Part shown: positions 17,261-27,488 of the stretch, in pieces
Layout: each line of letters starts with the position of its first letter
Numbering within the stretch: position 1 is the first letter of the stretch
Source of the DNA: Epibacterium ulvae
GTDB taxonomy: Bacteria; Pseudomonadota; Alphaproteobacteria; Rhodobacterales; Rhodobacteraceae
Direction: 5' to 3'
Length of the DNA: 64,000 nucleotides
NCBI RefSeq assembly: GCF_900102795.1
Contig: NZ_FMWG01000010.1
Coordinates: forward strand, 62,001-126,000
Program-made: the position numbers and the translations under genes
The notes under the pieces: model-generated
The model's database searches: none
What the model was told of the DNA's origin: nothing
The model's input: the letters and a program-made list of their open reading frames with translations, nothing else

Positions 17261-17525
17261 TGCCTTTCCTTTGCTTTAAACCTTCAGGTCCAAAAACCGT
17301 CATCACGTTCAGAAGGGTCCAGCCCTGCCCAGAGAGACGCGCGGCGATTTCCGACTTGGCAGAGCCCTTACTACAGGCTCCACGCAGCTCTACGACACCA
17401 TAGTGCAGCCGCAAAGGATTGTCTTTCTTGGCTTTATAGTCGGCATAACAATTCGCCGCCATAGCGGGTCCAGAGAGGCCGATGGAAAGCACGATAAAGA
17501 TTGGCAAAATTGTTTTGTACATCAT
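17232..17525 (-). CDS. small periplasmic protein, conserved hypothetical
   Basis: A 97-residue protein with a signal peptide (cleavage after about AMAA, residue 24). The mature part begins NCYADYKAKKDNPLRLHYGV and has two cysteines that could form a disulfide. A GWTLLNVMTVFGPEGLKQRK segment follows, with an aromatic end (YYLRF). I recall similar short proteins in other Rhodobacterales, without a function. Its 3' end overlaps the start of the membrane winged-helix gene, so the two are probably co-expressed, and it may be the partner sensed by that protein's periplasmic loop (inference). Confidence 0.75.
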   Translation of the reverse strand: MMYKTILPIFIVLSIGLSGPAMAANCYADYKAKKDNPLRLHYGVVELRGACSKGSAKSEIAARLSGQGWTLLNVMTVFGPEGLKQRKGNAGRYYLRF

Positions 17526-17703
17526 GCGGACATACTGCGCGGAACCTTGCTGATATTCAATAACGTCAGAGGGTTGGGGCCGGTGATATTGGATAACAAA
17601 GGCCTGATATTGCCTGTCTCAGGGGGGAGCTTCCATGTTGAGAGCAGCAAAGGGCCTATGGTTCACGGGCCTGTTCACTAAATACCTATGAAAGGCTCAT
17701 ATA

Positions 17704-18168
17704 ATGAAACGTCTTTTTTCTGCAAAACCTCATCGCGGCTTTATCGCACTTGTTCTTGCTTCAGCTGTCGCAATCAGCGGGTTTTCTGCGGCGCCGGCCC
17801 GAGCGGATAATGATGTTGCCAAATTTATAGCAGGTGCTGCACTGTTGGGGATCATCGGAGCTGCAATCCACGAGCACAAAGACGACAAACGTGAAAAACG
17901 TCGTCAAACTGTTCAGCACCCTCATAAGACGTACACGCCAAAACCTGTACCGTCACGTGTTTCACGCTATGACTTACCGATCAAATGCCAGCGTCACTTT
18001 CATGGGAAAAGCAGTGTCATATCGCGCGGCTGTCTGACTCGTCATCATACACGTGTGCAGAGCCTGCCCCATCGGTGTGGCCTGTCCTATTGGAACGGCA
18101 AGCGCTATCGTCAAGGGTTTGGTACGCATTGTCTGCGCAAACATGGGTATCGTCTGGTACATCGCTAA
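17704..18168 (+). CDS. secreted basic Cys/His-rich hypothetical protein
   Basis: A 154-residue protein. A Lys/Arg N-region and hydrophobic core end at about PARADN (residues 31-36), a likely signal peptidase site. A hydrophobic segment (FIAGAALLGIIGAAI) follows, then a basic, His-rich region, and a C-terminal part with four cysteines (KCQRH, RGCLTRHH, HRCGLSYWNGKRY, HCLRKHGYR). The cysteines would suit two disulfides in the periplasm. No family is recognised. It is divergent from the small periplasmic gene, with 178 bp between them. Confidence 0.65.
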   Translation: MKRLFSAKPHRGFIALVLASAVAISGFSAAPARADNDVAKFIAGAALLGIIGAAIHEHKDDKREKRRQTVQHPHKTYTPKPVPSRVSRYDLPIKCQRHFHGKSSVISRGCLTRHHTRVQSLPHRCGLSYWNGKRYRQGFGTHCLRKHGYRLVHR

Positions 18169-18266
18169 GCCTGCATAATAATCGAGTAGTAGGTGTGGGG
18201 GAGGGCTTGATCTTCTCCCAATGCCCCTGCCTTGTTTTGATCGGGAATTTGGCGCATGTCTCGGGC

Positions 18267-18884
18267 ATGGAACAGCCAGATTATAGTTTAGAAGCTGCTG
18301 CGCGAGAGCGTGGCTTTTTGTGTATCGCCGGGGTGGATGAGGTGGGGCGAGGGCCGCTTGCCGGACCTGTGACCGCGGCTGCGGTGATCCTAAACCCTGA
18401 CGACATTCCGATAGGGCTGAATGATTCAAAAAAATTGACCGCAAAGCGAAGGCTGGCGCTGAATGAGCAGATTCTACAACGCGCAGATTATGCGATTGCG
18501 CATGCCACTGTTTCTGAGATTGATGAAATCAATATCTTGAAGGCATCGCATTTGGCGATGGAACGTGCAGTGACTGCGCTGCCTAAGACGCCAGATTACC
18601 TGCTGATCGATGGAAATCTTATCCCCAATGGGGTGTCCATTTCGAGCGAAGCAGTTGTCAAAGGGGACGCGCTGTCTGTTTCGATTGCGGCTGCATCGAT
18701 CATTGCAAAGCAGGCACGGGATAAAATCATGGTTGATTTGGCGCAACAGTATCCGGGTTATGGATGGGAAACCAATGCAGGCTACCCGTCAAAAGCACAT
18801 CGCGAGGCCTTGATAGCCTTGGGGGTGACACCACATCACAGGGTTTCCTTTAAGCCGGTACACAATATATTGTATCAAGAGTAA
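18267..18884 (+). CDS. rnhB: ribonuclease HII
   Basis: Removes ribonucleotides from DNA and degrades RNA in hybrids. The 205 residues start with the DEDD signature GVDEVGRGPLAGPV and include LNDSKKLTAKRR, DYLLIDGN, KGDALSVSIAAASIIAKQARD and the end motif HRVSFKPV. The frame is open upstream to 17985, but homology begins at the ATG at 18267. ccrM follows on the same strand after 70 bp. RNase HI is also present (48908-49369). Confidence 0.96.
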   Translation: MEQPDYSLEAAARERGFLCIAGVDEVGRGPLAGPVTAAAVILNPDDIPIGLNDSKKLTAKRRLALNEQILQRADYAIAHATVSEIDEINILKASHLAMERAVTALPKTPDYLLIDGNLIPNGVSISSEAVVKGDALSVSIAAASIIAKQARDKIMVDLAQQYPGYGWETNAGYPSKAHREALIALGVTPHHRVSFKPVHNILYQE

Positions 18885-18888
18885 AGCG

Positions 18889-20097
<1,209 letters not shown>

Positions 20098-20122
20098 TCC
20101 TGCCTGCCCTTCTCGGTGACAG

Positions 20123-20143
20123 GCCCCGATTTTCGGGGGCTTT
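20123..20143 (+). terminator. first hairpin after ccrM
   Basis: A CCCCGA/TCGGGG stem (20124-20129 with 20133-20138) with a 3-nt loop is followed by a short T stretch. It forms a tandem pair with the hairpin at 20170-20196. Confidence 0.65.
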
Positions 20144-20169
20144 CATCTTGAGATATAGGGCACTAAACT

Positions 20170-20196
20170 CCCCGCCTTCTTTAGGCGGGGCTTTTT
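20170..20196 (+). terminator. Rho-independent terminator after ccrM
   Basis: CCCCGCC (20170-20176) pairs with GGCGGGG (20184-20190) across a 7-nt loop, followed by TTTTT at 20192-20196. It separates ccrM from the downstream cyclase gene. Confidence 0.88.
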
Positions 20197-20277
20197 GTCC
20201 TGGACAGATGGTTCAGGAAACACGTGCAGTCTCAGGATGTAGCACCTATATGTGATCGCGTTATGGAGGACCGCCTC

Positions 20278-21672
20278 ATGAGCGATACGGCATTGCACCC
20301 AACAACTGCAGAAGCGCTTGCGCGTCAGCCGGATCGGTTGGGAGATACTGAGCTGAGTGATAACGACTATGCGTTGAACTCGCTCAAAGCGCACAAACAG
20401 CGCGGATTAGAGCTGGCAGTGCGCGCGCGCTGGATCGCGATGGCAGCGACGGCAATTTTTCTGCTGTTTGTCTATCCCGATTGGGCTGTGATCTACTATC
20501 TCGCTATACTGGGCTTGATGTGCCTGAACGGCTATTTCATTCAAAAAGTTGGCCGTGTGGGACAGTCGCGACAAGAGCTATTCCTGATTTTCGTCGATTT
20601 GGCCCTACTGACATTTGCAATCGTGTGTCCCAACCCATTTGCAACCGTCGAGTTGCCAGTTGCCTTTCAATACAGGTTCGACAATTTCATGTATTTTTAT
20701 GTGATTTTGGCGGTGGGCACGCTTGCTTACTCGTGGCGTACCGTCGTTGCGATTGGCACATGGACCACTGGCATATGGATGTTTGGTCTTTTGTTAGCAT
20801 GGTGGTTTTCGACGCCGGATCTCGCGTTGCAAGCAGTGGTTTATGAGGCATTTAAAGATGCGCCCCGTATTTTGGAGATTCTGGATCCGAACAGTTTTAT
20901 GTTCTCCTTCCGCATTCAGGAGGTAATGGTGTTTCTGCTAACCGCAGTCACACTTGGCCTGTCTATCCGCCGGTTTGACGTATTGCTGTTATCAAACGCA
21001 GCGCTTGCCCGTGAAAGGGCTAATTTATCGCGCTACTTTTCACCCAATGTGGTGGAGCAGCTGTCAAAGAATGACGACCCTTTGAAACAGGTAAAACGGC
21101 AAAAAGTCGCGATCTTATTCGTTGATATTGTCGGGTTCACACAAATTTCTGAAACCAAAAGCCCCTACGCGGTGATTACAATGTTGCGAGAATTTCATGC
21201 CCGGATGGAGCGCGAGGTGTTCCGCCACAATGGGACTTTGGACAAATATCTGGGCGATGGACTGATGGCCACATTTGGCACGCCAATTGCGGGTGAACAT
21301 GATGCTGAACATGCGGTTTCTTGTGCATGCGCGATGCAGACCGCTATGGATCACTGGAACCAGGAACGCATGCGCCGTGGAGAAGAGCCAATCGAGATCG
21401 GCGTCGGCGTCCATTACGGTGATACGCTGTTAGGCGATATTGGCGCCAACCGCTTGGAATTCGCGGTTATTGGCACCGCAGTGAATGTAGCGTCGCGTCT
21501 TGAAGGTCTGACACGGGTTTTGCCTGCACGCATTGTGGTTAGCAAAGATGCCTTCGATCAGATTCCAGCCGGCACACGTGATCTGTACGAAGGGTTTCAG
21601 CGGAAAGATGATCAGACTGTGCGGGGTATTCGCGAGCCGATTTCGATTTATTACCGCACCTCTTCTGGTTGA
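20278..21672 (+). CDS. membrane-bound class III adenylate/guanylate cyclase
   Basis: A 464-residue protein with a cytoplasmic N-terminus (about 1-50), roughly six membrane helices (52-66, 69-87, 102-117, 138-155, 157-176, 213-230), a short linker and a catalytic domain at about 272-460. D283 in LFVDIVGFT and D327 in YLGDGLMATF are the metal ligands, K323 recognises base, and N403/R407 lie in GTAVNVASRLEG. The usual base-selecting Asp is Glu (RLEFAVIG). GGAGGA upstream fixes the ATG at 20278. It probably makes cAMP in response to a membrane signal. Its end overlaps convergent alkB by 22 bp. Confidence 0.9.
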   Translation: MSDTALHPTTAEALARQPDRLGDTELSDNDYALNSLKAHKQRGLELAVRARWIAMAATAIFLLFVYPDWAVIYYLAILGLMCLNGYFIQKVGRVGQSRQELFLIFVDLALLTFAIVCPNPFATVELPVAFQYRFDNFMYFYVILAVGTLAYSWRTVVAIGTWTTGIWMFGLLLAWWFSTPDLALQAVVYEAFKDAPRILEILDPNSFMFSFRIQEVMVFLLTAVTLGLSIRRFDVLLLSNAALARERANLSRYFSPNVVEQLSKNDDPLKQVKRQKVAILFVDIVGFTQISETKSPYAVITMLREFHARMEREVFRHNGTLDKYLGDGLMATFGTPIAGEHDAEHAVSCACAMQTAMDHWNQERMRRGEEPIEIGVGVHYGDTLLGDIGANRLEFAVIGTAVNVASRLEGLTRVLPARIVVSKDAFDQIPAGTRDLYEGFQRKDDQTVRGIREPISIYYRTSSG

Positions 21673-22787
21673 CGCCCTGCATTATAAGCGCTCCAATCGG
21701 TGATATCTGGATAGTATTTCTGCCGCCATGCGCGCACTTTGGGATTCATGATCCGCCGCCAAAGCGGAGGTATCATTGCTGCGACGGTCATAACAGCGTA
21801 GCCGTAGGGTAACTGGGGGGCGTCGTCCTCACTGTAGTTTTGTAATAAAGGAAACCGGCGATCAGGTTTATAGTGATGGTCTGAATGTCGTTGTAAATTA
21901 ATCAGCAGCCAATTTGATGCCATATGGGCGGAATTCCAAGAATGGCGTGGCTGCACATGTTCGTACTTTCCATTCCCTTTATAGCGCCGAGTAAGGCCAT
22001 AGTGTTCTACATAATTCACCAGTTCCAACTGCCAAATTGCGATACCTGCTTGTGTGATGAAGAGCACCACGCCTACGCCACCTCCGATGATGTATGCGAT
22101 GAGTAACGCCGTGAGCTGTAGGCCCCAATATCGAAAAAACGGGTTGCGCCGGTCATGCCATGGCAGTTTTTTACGCGCTAGCATGGCTTTTTCTGCGCGA
22201 AAGGACGAACGCAGACTTTGTGCCAGAACACGCGGATAAAACCGATGGAACCCTTCATTGTAGCGCGCTGTCACTGGGTCTTTGGGTGTGCCGACATGAA
22301 TATGATGCACAAGGAGGTGCTCGGACCGGAAGTGAGAATAGAGCACCATTGCCAATAGAAGGTCGCCAAGCCACCGTTCTAATTTGCCTTTTTGATGCAT
22401 TAATTCGTGGCTGTAGGTAATCCCAATTGTGCCGCTTAAAATCCCCATGCCAAAGAAGACACCGAACTTTTCGAAAGCAGTCAGATGCTCTGCTGGCGCA
22501 ATGTAGGCGATTAGCGCAAAAAGGTTGATCGCTTGTACAGGCACCCAAGCAGAGGTCAGCAGCGTGTATAGGCGCAGATCATGGTCCGCCCGTAGGGGAT
22601 CAGGGTTCTTTGTGTCTAAACCCAGTAGACCATCAAGCATGGAAAAGAGATACCAGGTCGCCGCAGGTGTTAGCAGAAGCCAAAGGCCCCCTTTCACCGC
22701 GCCAACCCAGACCAATGGAACCAAAGCAAATGAAAGCCAAAACGGTAAAGCGCCGCGCCAATTTAACGGGGTATCTTGAGTGGCCAT
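21651..22787 (-). CDS. alkB: alkane 1-monooxygenase (AlkB family)
   Basis: Non-haem di-iron membrane hydroxylase that oxidises the terminal carbon of medium-chain alkanes. The 378 residues have six hydrophobic helices and the histidine boxes HELMH (127-131), EHLLVHH (156-162) and LQRHSDHH (298-305), plus NYVEHYGL (258-265). No rubredoxin domain is fused and no rubredoxin gene is adjacent, so electron partners lie elsewhere. GGAG lies 6 nt before the ATG. Related fatty-acid or xylene hydroxylases share the fold, but the NYVEHYGL box supports alkane hydroxylase. Confidence 0.93.
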   Translation of the reverse strand: MATQDTPLNWRGALPFWLSFALVPLVWVGAVKGGLWLLLTPAATWYLFSMLDGLLGLDTKNPDPLRADHDLRLYTLLTSAWVPVQAINLFALIAYIAPAEHLTAFEKFGVFFGMGILSGTIGITYSHELMHQKGKLERWLGDLLLAMVLYSHFRSEHLLVHHIHVGTPKDPVTARYNEGFHRFYPRVLAQSLRSSFRAEKAMLARKKLPWHDRRNPFFRYWGLQLTALLIAYIIGGGVGVVLFITQAGIAIWQLELVNYVEHYGLTRRYKGNGKYEHVQPRHSWNSAHMASNWLLINLQRHSDHHYKPDRRFPLLQNYSEDDAPQLPYGYAVMTVAAMIPPLWRRIMNPKVRAWRQKYYPDITDWSAYNAGRQPEEVR

Positions 22788-22843
22788 CTGTACTCCAAGG
22801 CTGTGTATCCTTCTGTGGGGGCGAGACTACGTGGCTTTTACGG

Positions 22844-23920
22844 TCAGCCCAAGGCCTCTTTCTCTACCCACAGTTCGTAGGCTTTGCGCATAACAGTTGG
22901 TAAGTCATTTGATTTAAAATCATTTTTTCCAATAATCAGCTGCCCAACCTGTGGATTGTAACCTTGCGGCAAATCCGCCACCTCGACCCGCAGGTAAAGA
23001 TGAAAGTGGGTAAATGTATGACGGACCTCTGCGCCCAGGTCACGCCACTGCGCATGAAATGGGGGGGCAGGCGTGGGTGTATCGCTCCAATCACTTCCAG
23101 GCCAACCTAGCATACCTCCCAATAATCCTTTCTCTGGGCGTCGTTCTAACAACCACTCCCCAGCTGCGCTTCGTGCGAGGTAGGCGATTCCATGTCGCGT
23201 CGGTTTTGGTGTTTTTGGTGTTTTCTTTGGCAGTTCCGCCGCTGTGCCATTTCGCCGCGCCTGACAGGGATCACGCCAAGGACACAGCACGCAGGCGGGT
23301 GATTTGGGGGTACAAATTGTCGCGCCGAGATCCATAACAGCCTGAGCATAATCGCCGGGGCGTTCTTGCGGTGTAAGCGAGGCGGCATAGTCTTTCAGGG
23401 CGGATTTGGCTGCTGGTAAAGGCGCGTGATGATCAAAAAGCCGCGCCATGACGCGTTCTACATTCCCGTCAAGCACCGTTTCCGGCAAATCAAAGGCGAT
23501 AGAGGAAATTGCGGCTGCGGTATATGGGCCGATGCCAGGGAGTGCCAGCAAAGCATCATGGTTTTCAGGAAACACTCCACCGTGTTCTTGATGCACAACC
23601 CGTGCACATTTTAGCAGATTGCGCGCGCGCGCATAATAGCCAAGACCTGCCCACTCCGCCATGACATCTTCATCCCGCGCGCCTGCCAGCGCGCTGACTG
23701 TGGGCCAACGTTCTGTGAACCGCAGGAAATAGGCTTTTACAGCTGCAACAGTTGTTTGCTGCAACATGACTTCGCTCATCCAGACACGGTAAGGATCTGG
23801 CTTTACACCGTCTTTTCGATCTGCTGGAGATATACGCCAAGGCATTGTCCGGGCGTGACGATCATACCAATGTAAAAGGTCCGCAGAACGCGCATCTGAA
23901 AACGGGGTCTGATCACGCAT
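22844..23920 (-). CDS. mutY: A/G-specific adenine DNA glycosylase
   Basis: Removes adenine mispaired with 8-oxoguanine. The 358 residues have the helix-hairpin-helix LPGIGPYTAAAISSIAF, the VMLQQTTVAAVKAYF helix, and the iron-sulfur ligands in C-X6-C-X2-C-X5-C spacing (from ICTPKSPAC). A C-terminal NUDIX-like domain (about 235-345) reads 8-oxoG, with GGMLGWPGSDW and HTFTHFHLYL. AAGGA is 7 nt upstream of the ATG. It is divergent from the DUF721 gene, 84 bp apart. Confidence 0.96.
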   Translation of the reverse strand: MRDQTPFSDARSADLLHWYDRHARTMPWRISPADRKDGVKPDPYRVWMSEVMLQQTTVAAVKAYFLRFTERWPTVSALAGARDEDVMAEWAGLGYYARARNLLKCARVVHQEHGGVFPENHDALLALPGIGPYTAAAISSIAFDLPETVLDGNVERVMARLFDHHAPLPAAKSALKDYAASLTPQERPGDYAQAVMDLGATICTPKSPACVLCPWRDPCQARRNGTAAELPKKTPKTPKPTRHGIAYLARSAAGEWLLERRPEKGLLGGMLGWPGSDWSDTPTPAPPFHAQWRDLGAEVRHTFTHFHLYLRVEVADLPQGYNPQVGQLIIGKNDFKSNDLPTVMRKAYELWVEKEALG

Positions 23921-24004
23921 AGTTTATCCTTGGCCTTTGGGTTTTTCTGGTTCTACTCTACGGGGTCTTTACATTAGGGCGAAAGGTCACGCAAAACCAC
24001 AATC

Positions 24005-24532
24005 ATGGCAGTCCGACGATCATCTACTCGCGGTTTTAAACGCACAAGTTCGTTGTTGAACGAGCAGATCCGCAAGGCCGGGGAAACCCGTGGCTTTGCC
24101 GTATCACGTTTGTTGACGCATTGGGAAGAAACCGTAGGCGCGGATATTGCTGCCATTGCTCGGCCGGTGAACGTTGGCTATGGGCGCGGGTCTTTTGGAG
24201 CAACTTTGACCGTCCTCACAACCGGTGCCAATGCGCCGATGCTTGAAATGCAAAAAGAACATCTGCGCGAAAAGGTGAATGCGGTTTATGGTTACAACGC
24301 GATCTCTCGCGTGCGGCTCACTCAAACGGCGCCGACCGGGTTTTCAGACGGTCAAGTTGAGTTCAAATATACCCCTAAGACCCAAAAGGTGACACCGCCT
24401 GATCCACAGGTGAAATATGCTGCCGTACAGGTGGCTGAAGGGGCAGAAAACGACGAATTGCGCGCTGCATTGGAAAACCTGGCGCGCAGTTTTCTTAGTA
24501 AGCAGAAATCACAAAGGAAGGGGTATACATGA
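24005..24532 (+). CDS. DUF721 (DciA-like) domain protein
   Basis: A 175-residue protein. The N-terminal part (FAVSRLLTHWEETVGADIAAIARPVNVGYG) is the DUF721 signature W..vvG..ia..a.P. A beta-rich segment and the LEMQKEHLREKVNAVYGYNAISRVRL stretch follow. DUF721 proteins include DciA, a loader of the replicative helicase in bacteria lacking DnaC; that role here is family-based inference. The C-terminal half is low in recognisable features. It overlaps the DsbA-like gene by 4 bp (ATGA), indicating an operon. Confidence 0.88.
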   Translation: MAVRRSSTRGFKRTSSLLNEQIRKAGETRGFAVSRLLTHWEETVGADIAAIARPVNVGYGRGSFGATLTVLTTGANAPMLEMQKEHLREKVNAVYGYNAISRVRLTQTAPTGFSDGQVEFKYTPKTQKVTPPDPQVKYAAVQVAEGAENDELRAALENLARSFLSKQKSQRKGYT

Positions 24533-25191
24533 CCCGTCTTAAATCTGGTGTCTTTGCCGCGGTTGCGCTGGCAGCTGGTGCATTTGCCCTGGGCGGCTTT
24601 TCAACAACAAGCAGCACGCCCTTCATCTCTGCCGCACATGCGCAAGAGGCCGAAGTAGATACATCAACCATTGTCGAAATGGTTCAAGGTGCGGAAGATG
24701 CACCTGTTACACTTATTGAATATGCGTCTTATACTTGCCCGCATTGTGCACGGTTCCACGCTGACGGCTACAAGAAGCTGAAAGCGGAATTTATCGATAC
24801 GGGTAAGGTCAAATTTGTCTACCGTGAAGTGTATTTTGATCGCTACGGTTTATGGGCTTCAATGATTGCGCGGTGCGGTGGCACTGAGAAGTTCTTTGGT
24901 ATTACGGATCTGTTGTTCACGGACCAGTCACACTGGGCACGTGCGGGTGATCCTGCTGCAATCGTTGAAGAGCTGCGCAAGATTGGCAAATTGGCTGGTC
25001 TGGAAAACGCGCAATTGGACGCCTGCCTGCAAGACGGCACCAAAGCGCAGACTTTGGTGGCATGGTATCAGGAAAATGCAACTGCAGACAATGTTCAGGC
25101 GACCCCTTCTTTTGTGCTGAATGGCACGAAGGTGGACAACCAGCCTTATGCTGACATGAAAGCACTGATCGAAGCAGAGCTGGGCAGCTAA
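24529..25191 (+). CDS. DsbA-family thiol:disulfide oxidoreductase
   Basis: A 220-residue exported protein. A signal sequence precedes about AHAQEAEVD (residue 42). The thioredoxin-like domain has the active site YTCPHCARFH and a helical insertion, then QATPSFVLNGTKVDN with the cis-proline. The CPHC motif is the DsbA type. It is likely to catalyse disulfide formation in periplasmic proteins; several with paired cysteines are encoded nearby. It is translationally coupled to the DUF721 gene and convergent with lpxK after 17 bp. Confidence 0.92.
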   Translation: MTRLKSGVFAAVALAAGAFALGGFSTTSSTPFISAAHAQEAEVDTSTIVEMVQGAEDAPVTLIEYASYTCPHCARFHADGYKKLKAEFIDTGKVKFVYREVYFDRYGLWASMIARCGGTEKFFGITDLLFTDQSHWARAGDPAAIVEELRKIGKLAGLENAQLDACLQDGTKAQTLVAWYQENATADNVQATPSFVLNGTKVDNQPYADMKALIEAELGS

Positions 25192-25196
25192 TGTTT

Positions 25197-25228
25197 TTGC
25201 GCCGTTTCCTATGGGGGAGGCGGCGCAA
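25197..25228. terminator. hairpin between dsbA-like gene and lpxK
   Basis: TTGCGCCG (25197-25204) pairs with CGGCGCAA (25221-25228) around a 16-nt apex. There is no clean T-run directly after the stem, so its strength is uncertain. It overlaps the 3' end of lpxK. Confidence 0.5.
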
Positions 25229-26213
25229 TTTGGCGTATTTTTTCTATGATTATTTCAGCTTTTGGGAGGTGCAGGCGCACGGGCAACGTAATCACTTTGA
25301 AGCGATAGCTTTGGGGCAAACGAACCGCATCTTTTTCGGTGGTGACCAGTTGAGCGTTGTGCAGTTTGGCGTCTTGCTCCAACCGCGCAAGCAGTGTTTT
25401 TGAAAAGGGTTGATGATCGCTGAGCGCTTCGCAGCGCACCAGATCTGCGCCTAGGTCACGTAATGTGTCAAAAAACTTTTCAGGATGCCCTATCCCGGCA
25501 AATGCCAACACCCGCGCGCCCTGCCAAGGCATGCCTGTTTGCAAAGGCAGCACCTCGGCGGTGACATGAGTGCATGACTGCAATTGCCGAGACCAGAGGT
25601 CGTGAAACCTTTCCTGATCGCTCTCCTTGCCGAGTGAAATTACCAGATCACCGCGCTTCAGACCTTCAGTGACAGGCTCGCGGAGGGGGCCAGCAGGCAG
25701 ACAGCGCCCGTTTCCAAACCCTTTGGCGGCGTCCACAACAATGAGAGAGAAATCCTTGTAGAGGTCGGGGTTTTGAAAGCCGTCATCCATCACAATGACA
25801 GTGGCCCCCGCCTGCACCGCAGCTTTCGCACCTTCGGCGCGTGCCTTAGAAACCCAGACCTCAGCGAAGGCCGCGATTAATAAGGGCTCATCGCCAACTT
25901 GGTCTGCTTTGTGTGTTGAGGGATCGACTTGGACCGGCCCAGTTAAAGACCCACCATAGCCGCGTGATAGAACATGTGGCTCATGGCCCATGTTTCGTAG
26001 GGTATCGACCAGCCAGATCACCGTTGGTGTCTTTCCGGTGCCGCCGGCATTTAGATTGCCAACACAGATTACCGGGACGTCGACATGTACAGCCTCGTTT
26101 TGGGAGAGCCTGTTGCGTGTCACATGCGCATATAGTTTCCCCAGGGGATTTAGCAGACTTGCGCGCAGGTCAAACACACCAGGTGGTTTGTTCCAAAACT
26201 CAGGCGGTTTCAT
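25209..26213 (-). CDS. lpxK: tetraacyldisaccharide 4'-kinase
   Basis: Phosphorylates the 4' position of the lipid A disaccharide precursor at the inner membrane. The 334 residues begin with the membrane-associated N-terminal helix region ([24 protein letters not shown]). The P-loop [13 protein letters not shown] and the conserved [15 protein letters not shown] and DDGFQN motifs follow. AGGAGG lies 7 nt before the ATG. It overlaps the upstream kdtA-like gene by 14 bp; both act in lipid A-Kdo assembly, consistent with an operon. Confidence 0.96.
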   Translation of the reverse strand: MKPPEFWNKPPGVFDLRASLLNPLGKLYAHVTRNRLSQNEAVHVDVPVICVGNLNAGGTGKTPTVIWLVDTLRNMGHEPHVLSRGYGGSLTGPVQVDPSTHKADQVGDEPLLIAAFAEVWVSKARAEGAKAAVQAGATVIVMDDGFQNPDLYKDFSLIVVDAAKGFGNGRCLPAGPLREPVTEGLKRGDLVISLGKESDQERFHDLWSRQLQSCTHVTAEVLPLQTGMPWQGARVLAFAGIGHPEKFFDTLRDLGADLVRCEALSDHQPFSKTLLARLEQDAKLHNAQLVTTEKDAVRLPQSYRFKVITLPVRLHLPKAEIIIEKIRQIAPPPP

Positions 26214-27441
26214 GGCGTGCCTCCTGAAGGTCTAAAAGGTCTTGTGTGATTTCAAGAAGGTGATCTGTTGCTTCGGATCCTTCGGTGACGACTTTCCAAC
26301 CTGCCAGTGCCATTGCTGCAGCTTTATCTGGGGCAGAGAGACGCAGCACTTCGTCAGCCAGTTGCCCCATTGAACGTACTTTGATTGCCGCGCCTGCAGC
26401 CTCTAACTGAGCATAAAGATTGGCGTGATCCCGGTGGCCTTTGCCATAAAGAACAGCAGAACCAAGGGCAGCCGCATCAAGCGGGTTGTGCCCCGTAAAA
26501 CGTCTTTCCAGCGATCCAGCCATAAGACAGACGGGTGATAAACGATACCACAGGCCTAAATCATCGCCATCACAGAGCAACACTTGGGTGAGCTCTTCGG
26601 GATCTTCTCCAATGTCCCAATCAGCCATGTTTAAAGAACATCCACGAATAATGGCGCGTGCCGCTTCCAGATCGGCCCAATTGTCCAGCGAGACAATCAG
26701 TAAAAGGCGGTGTAGAAGCTTCAGGGCCTTGCGATGCGCGTTCAGAATGCTGGTCAACTCTTCCAATCGGGTATGGGTGGTCAGCCAAACTGGCCTGCCG
26801 CCCAGTTGTTTTTGCATATGTGCCAGGTCTTCTTCGGAACAGGGGGGCGGACAGGTTGAGACACGTAGAGCACCGGTTAGGGAGATTTTTTCTGCCTCCA
26901 GTCCCGAGCGCAGCAGTCGCTCTTGCACGACGTCTGATGAGGTCATGACACGTTCAAAACCATTCAAAGCGCGGATGCGCTGATCGGGGAGCCAGCGAGA
27001 GTTGCGCGCAGGAAATTCATCTGTCGTCATATCGACAAGCAGAGCTGGAGTATCAAAGTCTTTTAAATTGCGAATGATCGATCGCTGTGGTGTTCCACCC
27101 GCCCAGATGCACAAATCAGGCTGCCATGTTTCTAGGAAATCCTTTAGGTTTTCCGGCGTTTCCATGTGGATTTCATTACGCTCTTTTTGCATGTCTTTTG
27201 AGGGAGGAGCGCTCATGTCTTCATGATCGTAGCTGATGAGCAAAAAAAGATCGGGACGATTTTGGCGCAACCGAATCCCAAGATCACTTAGTACAAGATA
27301 GCGTTCCTGGCTGTTCACATGGACCCAGATCACTTCCCCTTGGGGGCGGGTCTGGTTTTGTACAAGACGGCCAATTTCAGGCGAACGCCAGTTCATTGAA
27401 AGCAGATCCTTTGTGAGATAGTGCTGTGTCAGACGGTGCAC
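26200..27441 (-). CDS. divergent Kdo transferase (KdtA/WaaA-like) glycosyltransferase
   Basis: A 413-residue GT-B-type protein related to KdtA, which adds Kdo to lipid IVA. A WxH segment followed by NSQE (E46) corresponds to the catalytic Glu region, which usually reads [21 protein letters not shown] corresponds to the donor-site motif GHNPLEPAA with E changed to D. The usual N-terminal membrane anchor is reduced. The GTG start at 27441 lacks a clear ribosome site; ATG at 27396 is an alternative. Overlap with lpxK supports a role in lipid A-core synthesis. Whether it is the main Kdo transferase is uncertain. Confidence 0.75.
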   Translation of the reverse strand: MHRLTQHYLTKDLLSMNWRSPEIGRLVQNQTRPQGEVIWVHVNSQERYLVLSDLGIRLRQNRPDLFLLISYDHEDMSAPPSKDMQKERNEIHMETPENLKDFLETWQPDLCIWAGGTPQRSIIRNLKDFDTPALLVDMTTDEFPARNSRWLPDQRIRALNGFERVMTSSDVVQERLLRSGLEAEKISLTGALRVSTCPPPCSEEDLAHMQKQLGGRPVWLTTHTRLEELTSILNAHRKALKLLHRLLLIVSLDNWADLEAARAIIRGCSLNMADWDIGEDPEELTQVLLCDGDDLGLWYRLSPVCLMAGSLERRFTGHNPLDAAALGSAVLYGKGHRDHANLYAQLEAAGAAIKVRSMGQLADEVLRLSAPDKAAAMALAGWKVVTEGSEATDHLLEITQDLLDLQEARHETA

Positions 27442-27488
27442 CCTAGGGGATCAAAGTTCTAGGTCAAGCTTGCCATTGTTTCAACACG

